This document shows positions 1-7,787 of a DNA stretch of 22,430 bases, piece after piece. How positions within the stretch are numbered: position 1 is the first letter of the stretch; each line of letters opens with the position of its first letter. The position numbers and the translations under genes are program-made. The notes under the pieces were generated by a model, which was not told the origin of the DNA, did not search any database, and saw nothing but the letters and a program-made list of their open reading frames with translations. Source of the stretch: DATJBF01 sp035515475 (GTDB lineage Bacteria > Verrucomicrobiota > Verrucomicrobiia > Palsa-1439); the NCBI GenBank assembly GCA_035515475.1, contig DATJBF010000055.1:1-22430 (forward strand), read 5' to 3'.

Positions 1-76
1 ACCATGAACCCCTGCCCTACGAACAGCTGTCGTCGTCGACGCACAAACGAACGTTCCTGTTGGCAAAAAACTTCAC
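1..76. other. Intergenic flank downstream of katG
   Basis: This short stretch lies after the katG stop codon at the window edge. I see no convincing gene, hairpin terminator or repeat in it. An open frame on the + strand from position 4 continues antisense into katG, but its composition shows no recognisable protein and I treat it as a shadow. Confidence 0.5.
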
Positions 77-2251
<2,175 letters not shown>

Positions 2252-2262
2252 CTGTTTTCTCC

Positions 2263-2550
2263 TTAGGTCGGTTGAACTAAATTCTGTGGACGAGTTGTAA
2301 GTGTTCGGCACGACTGCGCTGGTGGTCGACTGCTGACTGCCTTCGAACACTTGGTGATGTCGTGGGTGATGGTGAGCGTCCCGTAAGCCGCCGAGCCTTT
2401 GGCGTGGACGGTGCGCTCGGGAATGCGCTCGCGGTTCTGGTGCGCCAGCTTTTCGAGTCGTTGATAATCCTGCATCAACGGCAGGCCGCGCGGACCTGCG
2501 GTGATGCAGTTCTGGTTGTCGGCGACAGGATTTCCACCGGTTGTGGTCAT
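2263..2550 (-). pseudogene. N-terminal remnant of a monofunctional haem catalase
   Basis: The first about 65 codons match the N terminus of clade-type haem catalases: PVADNQN, TAGPRG, LMQDYQRLEKLAH, RERIPERTVHAKG, then AYGTLTITHDITK. The essential distal histidine (His49 from this start, in RTVHAKG) is kept. Homology stops abruptly near 2349, after HDITK, where an intact catalase would continue for about 400 residues with the haem pocket and the proximal tyrosine. About 28 unrelated codons follow to a TAA at 2263-2265 that overlaps the katG Shine-Dalgarno. The ORF therefore cannot make an active catalase but is still open (95 codons) and could act as a translated leader for katG. The frame also extends to an ATG at 2595; I prefer 2550 because the predicted promoter -10 overlaps 2595. 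Neither start has a clear ribosome binding site. An assembly join is an alternative explanation. Confidence 0.8.
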
Positions 2551-2593
2551 GATTTCAGATTTTTTAGCCGTAAGTGTGTTCTGGTTTTCTTTC

Positions 2594-2622
2594 ATTGAAC
2601 CAATTTGCGAGCTATTGTTGAA
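2594..2622 (-). promoter_or_regulatory. Candidate OxyR-activated promoter for the catalase remnant and katG
   Basis: Read on the minus strand, TTCAAC (2622-2617) and TTCAAT (2599-2594) are separated by 17 nt. The -10 matches the consensus at 4 of 6 positions and the -35 at 3 of 6. The weak -35 directly abuts the 37-bp tandem OxyR-type motif at 2623-2659, which is the usual geometry of OxyR-activated promoters. Transcription would start near 2587, leaving a leader of about 37 nt before the ATG at 2550. This is inferred from spacing only. Confidence 0.4.
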
Positions 2623-2659
2623 ATACTTATTTCCTCTGGTTACCATAGGTATTGCCTAT
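2601..2659. promoter_or_regulatory. Tandem OxyR-type operator between oxyR and the catalase remnant/katG
   Basis: The known E. coli OxyR motif is ATAGntnnnanCTAT repeated with a 22-bp period. Here ATAGGTATTGCCTAT (2645-2659) has both outer tetrads perfect. ATACTTATTTCCTCT (2623-2637) lies exactly 22 bp away and matches it at 11 of 15 positions. A third, weaker element at 2601-2615, again 22 bp away, ends in a perfect CTAT and has the conserved t and a positions. The proximal element lies inside the 7-5-7 dyad CCATAGGtattgCCTATGG (2643-2661). The site overlaps the oxyR start codon, so binding could repress oxyR and activate the divergent transcript. Confidence 0.65.
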
Positions 2660-3551
2660 GGAAATGCAACAACTTCGCTACGTGGTCGCCGTGGCTCGGA
2701 CCGCGAATTTCTCCCGTGCCGCGGAGCAGTGCCATGTCTCGCAGCCTTCGTTGAGCCAGCAGATTCAGAAACTTGAGGACGAGCTGGGCGAGCGGCTCTT
2801 CGACCGCACGAAACGCGAGGCGAAGCTGACGTCGCACGGCGAAACGTTTCTGCGCCGCGCGGTCCGCATCCTTGAAGAAGTGGATGCGGCGAAACGCGAG
2901 GCGACCGACGCGCAGGATTTGCTGCGCGGGACCTTGACGATTGGCGTGCTGCCCACCATCGCGCCGTATCTGCTGCCGGATGTGATGGCGCAGTTCACGG
3001 AAAAGTTTCCCGACGTGGAAATCGTGGTGCAAGAAGACATCACGGCGCGGCTGCTCAAGCTCGCGCTCGATTATGAAATTGACTTTGCCTTGGCCAGCCA
3101 GCCGATTCAAAACGAGCGTTTGGCAGTCAATGGATTGTTTTCTGAGGAACTGCTGCTGGCGCTGCCGCCGGGCCATCCACTCACCCGCAAACGCACGGTG
3201 GCTGTCGCCGACCTGGAAGGCGAACGGTTGATGGTCATGAAAGAGGGACATTGTCTCGGCGACCAGGTGCTGGGCTTCTGCGACCGGCGTGACGTGAAAC
3301 CCAAAATCAGCTTTCGCAGTTCTCAACTGGAGACGATTCAGGCGCTCGTCTCTTCGGGGTTGGGCATTTCGCTGATTCCGGCGATGGCGGCGCGGAGTAA
3401 GCGCGAGTATTTACCGGAATATCGATCGCTCCAATCACCGAGGCCGGAGCGAAAAATCGTCACCGCCTGGCCGAAGCAGCGTCCGCCCGGTCGTGCTGCC
3501 AACGAGTTCCTGAAGATGATTTCAGCGCGATGTGGCACGTCCCGTCACTGA
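2658..3551 (+). CDS. oxyR: LysR-family hydrogen peroxide sensor OxyR
   Basis: Peroxide-responsive transcription regulator of 297 residues. The N-terminal winged helix-turn-helix is typical of LysR proteins (MQQLRYVVAVARTANFSRAAEQCHVSQPSLSQQIQKLE, split as residues 3-41). The redox pair is Cys199 and Cys208 in HCLGDQVLGFC. With the ATG at 2658 these fall on exactly the E. coli numbers, which supports this start. A TTG at 2652 and an ATG at 2664 are possible alternatives; the Shine-Dalgarno is weak (AGG at 2647-2649). The gene is divergent from the catalase remnant and katG and shares the tandem operator with them, so negative autoregulation and activation of katG are likely. Its 3' end overlaps a truncated aquaporin frame on the other strand by 30 nt. 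The last few residues (CGTSRH) may not be native if a rearrangement formed that junction. Confidence 0.95.
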   Translation: MEMQQLRYVVAVARTANFSRAAEQCHVSQPSLSQQIQKLEDELGERLFDRTKREAKLTSHGETFLRRAVRILEEVDAAKREATDAQDLLRGTLTIGVLPTIAPYLLPDVMAQFTEKFPDVEIVVQEDITARLLKLALDYEIDFALASQPIQNERLAVNGLFSEELLLALPPGHPLTRKRTVAVADLEGERLMVMKEGHCLGDQVLGFCDRRDVKPKISFRSSQLETIQALVSSGLGISLIPAMAARSKREYLPEYRSLQSPRPERKIVTAWPKQRPPGRAANEFLKMISARCGTSRH

Positions 3552-3704
3552 TACAGACGTGGCCGCCCAGACGCATACGATGGTCAGGCCGTGGGCGAAG
3601 GCCACGCCGAGCAAGCCGGGATTGGCGTGAATGGCACCGATACCGATGAAGATCAACGCGAAGGTCCCCATGGCTTCCGCGATGCACGGAGCGAGTTTGT
3701 TCAT
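3522..3704 (-). pseudogene. Truncated aquaporin (MIP family) N-terminal fragment
   Basis: The 60-residue frame begins MNKLAPCIAEAMGTFALIFI and continues through GIGAIHANPGLLGVAFAHGLTI, the first transmembrane helix and start of the second helix of the MIP/aquaporin family. An intact protein would be about 230 residues and would next show the first NPA box; instead the homology fades near 3578 and the frame ends inside the convergent 3' end of oxyR. The start is well supported: AGGAGG at 3715-3710 lies 5 nt before the ATG at 3704. Expression signals are therefore kept while most of the protein is lost. Some aquaporins conduct hydrogen peroxide, which would fit the neighbourhood, but this fragment cannot form a channel by itself. 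Confidence 0.7.
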
Positions 3705-3862
3705 AATGGCCTCCTGGGGCGCTACGCTTAGCAAAGGGCAGGTTTCCCCGTCAAGAGAACACCGTCGCCATGCGGCCGCTTGCGCAGACGCGTTCCAGCC
3801 GTTAAACTCTCTTGTCTCGATGGCGTGAGATACAACAAAGCGAACAACCCAGGAGAATCGAC

Positions 3863-4444
3863 ATGGCTTTCACACTGCAACTCGGCGAGAAGGCACCCGA
3901 TTTCAAATTACCGGCGACGGACGGCAAGACCTACCGGTTGTCCGACTTCAACGATGCGACGGTGCTGGTGATCTTCTTCACTTGCAACCATTGTCCGTAC
4001 GTGATCGGCTCGGACGAAGTGACCCGCCAGACGGCGCTGAAATCCATCCCGCAGGGGGTGAAATTCGTCGCCATCAATTCCAACAGCAAGCACACCTACG
4101 CCGAAGATTCCTTCGAGCACATGGTCGAGCGGATGAAGACCCAGAAATTCCCGTGGCTGTATCTCTACGACGAATCGCAGGACGTGGCCCGCGCGTACGG
4201 TGCCTTGCGGACGCCGCACTTCTACGTGTTCGATAAGAACCGCAAGCTGGTCTACACCGGTCGCGGTGTGGACACGCCGCGGGACACGTCGAAGATGACG
4301 GTCAACGATCTCGACCGGGCACTGACCGAGCATTTGGCGGGCAAGCCGATCAGCGTTCCCTTGACCAATCCCATCGGCTGCAACGTGAAATGGGAAGGCC
4401 AGGACGCCCACTGGATGCCGGCCGACGCCTGCGACCTCGTGTAA
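3863..4444 (+). CDS. Cytosolic thioredoxin-like/redoxin family protein
   Basis: A 193-residue thioredoxin-fold protein without a signal peptide. It opens like AhpC/TSA-type redoxins (LGEKAPDFKLPATDGKTYRL) and has a CxxC redox centre, Cys41-Asn-His-Cys44, in FFTCNHCPYV. The cis-proline follows in LRTPHFYVFD. The C-terminal stretch NPIGCNVKW is a conserved tail in this subfamily and adds a third cysteine. The role is probably thiol-disulfide exchange or peroxide reduction, but the substrate is unknown. The start is the ATG at 3863, with AGGAG at 3851-3855. The position beside katG and oxyR fits an oxidative-stress role, although no OxyR-type site is evident in its own upstream region (3705-3862). 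It converges on the NAD salvage genes with only 18 nt between stop codons. Confidence 0.85.
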   Translation: MAFTLQLGEKAPDFKLPATDGKTYRLSDFNDATVLVIFFTCNHCPYVIGSDEVTRQTALKSIPQGVKFVAINSNSKHTYAEDSFEHMVERMKTQKFPWLYLYDESQDVARAYGALRTPHFYVFDKNRKLVYTGRGVDTPRDTSKMTVNDLDRALTEHLAGKPISVPLTNPIGCNVKWEGQDAHWMPADACDLV

Positions 4445-4462
4445 GGCCGCCCGCCGGGGCCG

Positions 4463-5629
4463 TCATTCCGGGCCGAGTTTTGACAACTGGTGCAGGACGC
4501 GGACGCGAATTTCCTGCGGCGTGGGGAGTTTGGTGGAGAGTTTGCCGGTGCGCAGCACGAGCTGAAGCAGGGCGTCCCATTTCTTCCCCGGGCAGCGACT
4601 GGCGGCGCGCGGCTGGACGATCGACTCCAGCGTATCTCGATTTTGCCACCAGACTTTGGCGCCGCTGCGCTTCCCCCGTTTGGCCAGTGGCCGACCGTCC
4701 ATCTCGACGATATCGAGCGCGAAATCCACGGTCGGCGCGTTAGAGATATGCGTGCCGACGCCGAACCCGTCGGCGGCATCGCGCAGTTCCCGCAGCTTCG
4801 GTTCGTCGAGACCGCCGCTGACGAAGATCTTGACGTGTTGATGGCCGCGCAGGTCCAGCTCCCAACGGATTTCCCTGAGCAACCGCACCAGATCGCCCCG
4901 GCGCGACGTGGGCGTATCCACACGGATGGCGGCCAATTCTTTGCCGAGCGCCTCGGCCACGCGGATGGCCTCGAATTTCTCGTCGTTGATCGTGTCGACC
5001 AGGGAAACGGTGGAGATTTTCCGGCCGCCGACGATGTCGTGGAACGCGCGGGTGGCTTCGACCGTGTCGCCGAAGCACAGCACGAGTGCGTGGGGCATCG
5101 TGCCCCGCGCCGGTTCTCGAATCAGCCGCGCGCCGGCGATGCAGGCCACGCCGTCGCAGCCGCCGATGAACGCGGCGCGTTCGATCATCGGCGCAATCGC
5201 GGGATGCATGCGGCGGGCGCCGAAGCTGAGCAGTTCCTTGTCGCCGACGGCGATCCGGCAGCGCGCAGCAGTCGTGGCGATTCCCGACGCCTGACACAGC
5301 AGCCCGAGCAGCGGCGTCTCGTATACGCAAAAGTCGACGTAATCCCCGGCAATTTGCATGACGGGGTCGCTGGCATGGAAGACCGATCCTTCGGGGGCGC
5401 ATTCTACGTCGAGTTTGCGCTTGAGCGCCGCCAAGAGGCGCAGGGCTTCGTCGACGCCGGCGAGGACGGCCCACGACCACCCGTTGGGCAGACTGCCCGC
5501 GCGGACCTCGACGGTAACGCGGCGGTGAATGTTGCGTCGGCGCAAGATGCGCACTGTGCGCTCAAAATACGCGTCGGTGGTTTTTCCGGCGACGATGTCG
5601 GCTTCGCGGGCGGTATGCAACAGGCCCAT
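4463..5629 (-). CDS. pncB: Nicotinate phosphoribosyltransferase
   Basis: Converts nicotinate and PRPP to nicotinate mononucleotide, the first committed step of the Preiss-Handler NAD salvage route. The 388-residue length and sequence fit the short (archaeal-type) NAPRTase branch. The N terminus reads LLHTAREADIVAGKTTDAYF; the central part has FGARRMHPAIAPMIERAAFIG (split near residues 136-156); SLVDTINDE and FVSGGLDEPKLREL form the phosphate-binding end of the barrel. The nicotinamidase gene lies directly upstream, 15 nt away and in the same reading frame, separated by a TGA. No Shine-Dalgarno is visible before the ATG at 5629, so translation may depend on reinitiation after the upstream gene. 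The pairing with a nicotinamidase makes the substrate assignment stronger than the sequence alone would. Confidence 0.9.
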   Translation of the reverse strand: MGLLHTAREADIVAGKTTDAYFERTVRILRRRNIHRRVTVEVRAGSLPNGWSWAVLAGVDEALRLLAALKRKLDVECAPEGSVFHASDPVMQIAGDYVDFCVYETPLLGLLCQASGIATTAARCRIAVGDKELLSFGARRMHPAIAPMIERAAFIGGCDGVACIAGARLIREPARGTMPHALVLCFGDTVEATRAFHDIVGGRKISTVSLVDTINDEKFEAIRVAEALGKELAAIRVDTPTSRRGDLVRLLREIRWELDLRGHQHVKIFVSGGLDEPKLRELRDAADGFGVGTHISNAPTVDFALDIVEMDGRPLAKRGKRSGAKVWWQNRDTLESIVQPRAASRCPGKKWDALLQLVLRTGKLSTKLPTPQEIRVRVLHQLSKLGPE

Positions 5630-5644
5630 GCAGGCGTTGTACCA

Positions 5645-6172
5645 TCAGAGTATCGTCGCGCCGAGGATTTTTTCCATGTGCTGCAAGGCGAACTCGTGTG
5701 CCTGTGGATCGAAATCGGCCACGGCATCGCGGTGCACGACGACGCGGAACCCGTGGTTGAACGCGTCCGTCGCGGTGAACAACACGCAGATCGAAGTGCA
5801 ATCGCCGGTCAGATGCACTTCGTGGACGCCGGCGTCGTGCAGCCGTTGCGCAAGATGCGTGCTGTGAAACGCGCTGTAGTGCGGTTTCTCCACCCGCAGA
5901 TCGGCCGGACGCACGTCCAGTTCGGGCAGCAATTCGTGGCCTTTCGTTCCTTTTACGCAGTGGGGCGGCCAGAGCCGAAACTCGGGGTCGTTCGGCACGT
6001 GCGTGTCCTGGACGAAGACCACGAGGGCGCCGTCGCGGTGAAACTCGTCGATCAGTTGCTGAATGCGGGGGATGATGGCGCGCGCGGCATCGCCGCAGTA
6101 CAACGCGCCTCCAGGCTCCATGAAATCGCGTTGCACGTCGCCCACCAGCAGGGCTTTGCCGTTGCTCGCCAT
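5645..6172 (-). CDS. pncA: Nicotinamidase (isochorismatase-like cysteine hydrolase)
   Basis: Hydrolyses nicotinamide to nicotinate and ammonia. The 175-residue protein has the isochorismatase fold and a visible catalytic triad: Asp12 (VGDVQRDF), Lys96 (RVEKPHYSAF) and Cys129 (GDCTSICV). Metal ligands are plausible at Asp56, His58 and His71 (VQDTHVPND, PPHC). The start is the ATG at 6172 (MASNGKALLV); an in-frame codon 7 residues upstream is less likely because the family begins close to this point. The Shine-Dalgarno is weak. The gene is first of a two-gene unit with nicotinate phosphoribosyltransferase, and that neighbour is the main reason to choose nicotinamidase over other cysteine hydrolases of this fold. 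Confidence 0.88.
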   Translation of the reverse strand: MASNGKALLVGDVQRDFMEPGGALYCGDAARAIIPRIQQLIDEFHRDGALVVFVQDTHVPNDPEFRLWPPHCVKGTKGHELLPELDVRPADLRVEKPHYSAFHSTHLAQRLHDAGVHEVHLTGDCTSICVLFTATDAFNHGFRVVVHRDAVADFDPQAHEFALQHMEKILGATIL

Positions 6173-6285
6173 CCTGACCCAACATAACCCCAAAGACGCC
6201 GGGGCGCACCTCCATTCTGCCGCCGGTGCGAACGGCCCGGCGGGGCGTATGGGAACAACGGGGAGACCTGCGACCTCGAGGAGCG

Positions 6286-7044
6286 TCAGCGGGCCCGGTC
6301 GAGATAGGATTCAAGGGCGGCGGCGTTGAAGCCGGTCATATCACCGATCTTGTTGCCCCGCCGGTCATACACCTGGATATAGGGGATGCCGTGCAGACCG
6401 TACTGCTTGCTGACCGGCGATGACCAACTGACGATGTTGACCTTACGCAGGACCAGGTCGTCGTCCTTGTTGACGCGCTCCTCCAGGACCGGCCCGGCGT
6501 GTCGGCATGGCCCACACCAGTCGGCGTAGAAATCGACGATCGTGATTTTCCCCGGGACGCAGTGCTTCGGGACGTCGACCTCTTCGCCGCGGCTGATGGT
6601 TTCAATTTTCTCCCCAGTGGACGGCGGATCGTCCGGTGGTCGGATAGGTTTGGGGCGAGGCGGCGGCGCCGGTCGTTCCGGCACGGGTTGATCGCTGAAC
6701 GCGGCTTGGGAGATTTTCGCCAACGGAATTTTGAGTGTCTCACCCGAGTCCGCATCGAAATTCAGAGCCCCGCGAGCGTACAGCCACACCTTGCCCGTGA
6801 GCGGCTTCTCTCCGACCGGTTGAACGGTGGCCAGGACGGCGCCCCTTGAGAAATCGATCGTGCTGACGGCGTTGGCGGGTACGTTCACCGGTGCAGCGTT
6901 GGTGGGTTGCATCGCAAACGAGCCGTTCGCGTAGCCGGTCACCCGGCCCGAGAGCGTCTGGCCGGTATTGAGCTGGACAATGTCGGCTTGGGCGCCGGCG
7001 ACCAGCCCGAACAACCACAGGCCGGCAATGAGTCTGTTTATCAT
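6286..7044 (-). CDS. Exported thioredoxin with an N-terminal beta-rich domain
   Basis: A 252-residue protein. A signal peptide is clear (MINRLIAGLWLFGLVAGAQA, cleavage about residue 20), so the protein should act outside the cytoplasm. Residues 21-115 hold a beta-rich region with repeated DIVQLNTGQTLSGRV-like strands. Residues 120-145 form a proline-rich linker (PERPAPPPRPKPIRPPDDPP). The C-terminal thioredoxin domain has Cys177-Gly-Pro-Cys180 in DFYADWCGPC and cis-Pro221 in HGIPYIQVYD. The likely role is thiol-disulfide exchange in the periplasm, with the N-terminal domain perhaps binding a partner; that is inference. The start is the ATG at 7044, chosen because the signal peptide begins there; a TTG at 7074 is in frame. 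The gene is divergent from the small STAS-like gene. Confidence 0.85.
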   Translation of the reverse strand: MINRLIAGLWLFGLVAGAQADIVQLNTGQTLSGRVTGYANGSFAMQPTNAAPVNVPANAVSTIDFSRGAVLATVQPVGEKPLTGKVWLYARGALNFDADSGETLKIPLAKISQAAFSDQPVPERPAPPPRPKPIRPPDDPPSTGEKIETISRGEEVDVPKHCVPGKITIVDFYADWCGPCRHAGPVLEERVNKDDDLVLRKVNIVSWSSPVSKQYGLHGIPYIQVYDRRGNKIGDMTGFNAAALESYLDRAR

Positions 7045-7221
7045 GAGATGGTTTGAGTGCAGGTTTCCTGCCAAGCGGCCACCGGGCTACGCGGCGATAA
7101 CAGGCTCGGAAGGCGCAAGAAACGGAAGATATAAAGTCCGGACCCGGTCTCGGGAATGGGCAAACAAGCTGCTTTCCTAATGCGCGGTCGAAGGTGGCCG
7201 AGCGATGGGAGCCAGGCAAAC

Positions 7222-7692
7222 ATGATCGAGTACACGATTGACCAGAGCGATCAACTCATTCTGGTTTGGATGACCGGCACCAATCGGTGTGAGGACCTGA
7301 AGGCCCACTACGCCAGGGTGCTCAACGATCCCCGTTACGACCCCACGTTCGATTCCCTGTTCCAGGTCGACGGCAATGCTGATGGACCGATCATGACGGA
7401 GCTTCCCGAGGTCAAGACGGTGATGGAAATGGTGGCGCAGTGTCAGGCGGCCACGAAATGGGCGGTGGTGATGCCCGCCGGGTTTAAGCGGACAATTGTC
7501 GAGTACCTGCTGCAGGGGGTCAACTTGCGATCCGTGACCATGCGTTTTTTTGGAAGCGAGCACGAAGCGATCGCCTGGCTGAACGAGGGACGGAGATTGC
7601 CCATTGTGGCGTCGGGTCGCGATCGGGTCCAGCCCGCCTCAGCGTCTGCAGCCGTTGAGAGCCAGTGCCCACCGGTGGAAGCCGGCACCTGA
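7222..7692 (+). CDS. Small STAS/SpoIIAA-like protein of unknown function
   Basis: A 156-residue cytosolic protein beginning MIEYTIDQSDQLILVWMTG. The alternating strand/helix pattern, with NRCEDLKAHYARVLNDPRYDP and FDSLFQVDG, resembles short proteins of the STAS/SpoIIAA-like type that are common in environmental bacteria. I recognise no catalytic motif. The C-terminal 35 residues (after about 120) are rich in Ala, Ser and Pro and are probably disordered. The start is the ATG at 7222, with GGGAG about 10 nt upstream; the frame stays open further upstream without similarity. The stop codon lies in the loop of a strong hairpin (7682-7705). Confidence in the gene is good; confidence in the family is modest. 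Confidence 0.6.
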   Translation: MIEYTIDQSDQLILVWMTGTNRCEDLKAHYARVLNDPRYDPTFDSLFQVDGNADGPIMTELPEVKTVMEMVAQCQAATKWAVVMPAGFKRTIVEYLLQGVNLRSVTMRFFGSEHEAIAWLNEGRRLPIVASGRDRVQPASASAAVESQCPPVEAGT

Positions 7693-7705
7693 CGGGGGGT
7701 GCCGG
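7682..7705 (+). terminator. Hairpin at the stop codon of the STAS-like gene
   Basis: CCGGCACC (7682-7689) and GGTGCCGG (7698-7705) form a perfect 8-bp GC-rich stem with an 8-nt loop that contains the TGA stop at 7690-7692. No T-run follows, so it is not a canonical intrinsic terminator, but it could slow or stop transcription before the next gene. Confidence 0.35.
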
Positions 7706-7731
7706 ACTGGTTGCCAACCAGTTGCCAACCA
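7706..7731. repeat. Dyad and 11-bp tandem repeat upstream of the ATP-cone kinase
   Basis: ACTGGTTGCCAACCAGT (7706-7722) is a perfect palindrome around one central base. The unit GTTGCCAACCA is repeated exactly in tandem at 7710-7720 and 7721-7731. The repeat ends 4 nt before a candidate -35 box, which would suit a regulator operator or an upstream structural element. The binding protein is unknown. Confidence 0.5.
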
Positions 7732-7735
7732 GTTA

Positions 7736-7763
7736 TTGAAAACGGTAACGGGTATGCTATGCT
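7736..7763 (+). promoter_or_regulatory. Candidate sigma-70-type promoter for the ATP-cone kinase
   Basis: TTGAAA (7736-7741) and TATGCT (7758-7763) are separated by 16 nt and precede the ATG at 7788. The -35 matches the consensus at 4 of 6 positions and the -10 at 4 of 6. The leader would be about 18 nt and contains GGAAG and CAGG as the ribosome binding site. Confidence 0.45.
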
Positions 7764-7787
7764 CCCCGGCCAGCGGGAAGCAGGCTT

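Noticed and set aside
2252..2350. N-terminal extension of KatG by 33 residues from a GTG at 2350
   Set aside because: The extension has no resemblance to KatG, whereas the ATG at 2251 has an ideal AGGAG and the usual N terminus.
2652..2657. TTG at 2652 as the oxyR start
   Set aside because: The ATG at 2658 gives the canonical length and puts the redox cysteines exactly at 199 and 208.
3533..3548. A second sigma-54-like TGGCACG near the end of oxyR, and others such as near 22118
   Set aside because: None of them has TTGC at the required spacing; they are half matches inside coding sequence.
4445..4462. GC-rich stretch between the redoxin and NAD salvage stop codons as a bidirectional terminator
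   Set aside because: The palindromic pairing is short and imperfect and there is no T-run on either side.
4490..6187. A 565-codon open frame on the + strand, antisense to the NAD salvage genes
   Set aside because: It spans two well-supported genes on the opposite strand and has no family features; it is a composition shadow.
7710..7731. Tandem GTTGCCAACCA units as a miniature CRISPR
   Set aside because: Only two adjacent copies without spacers; it is a short tandem repeat, not an array.
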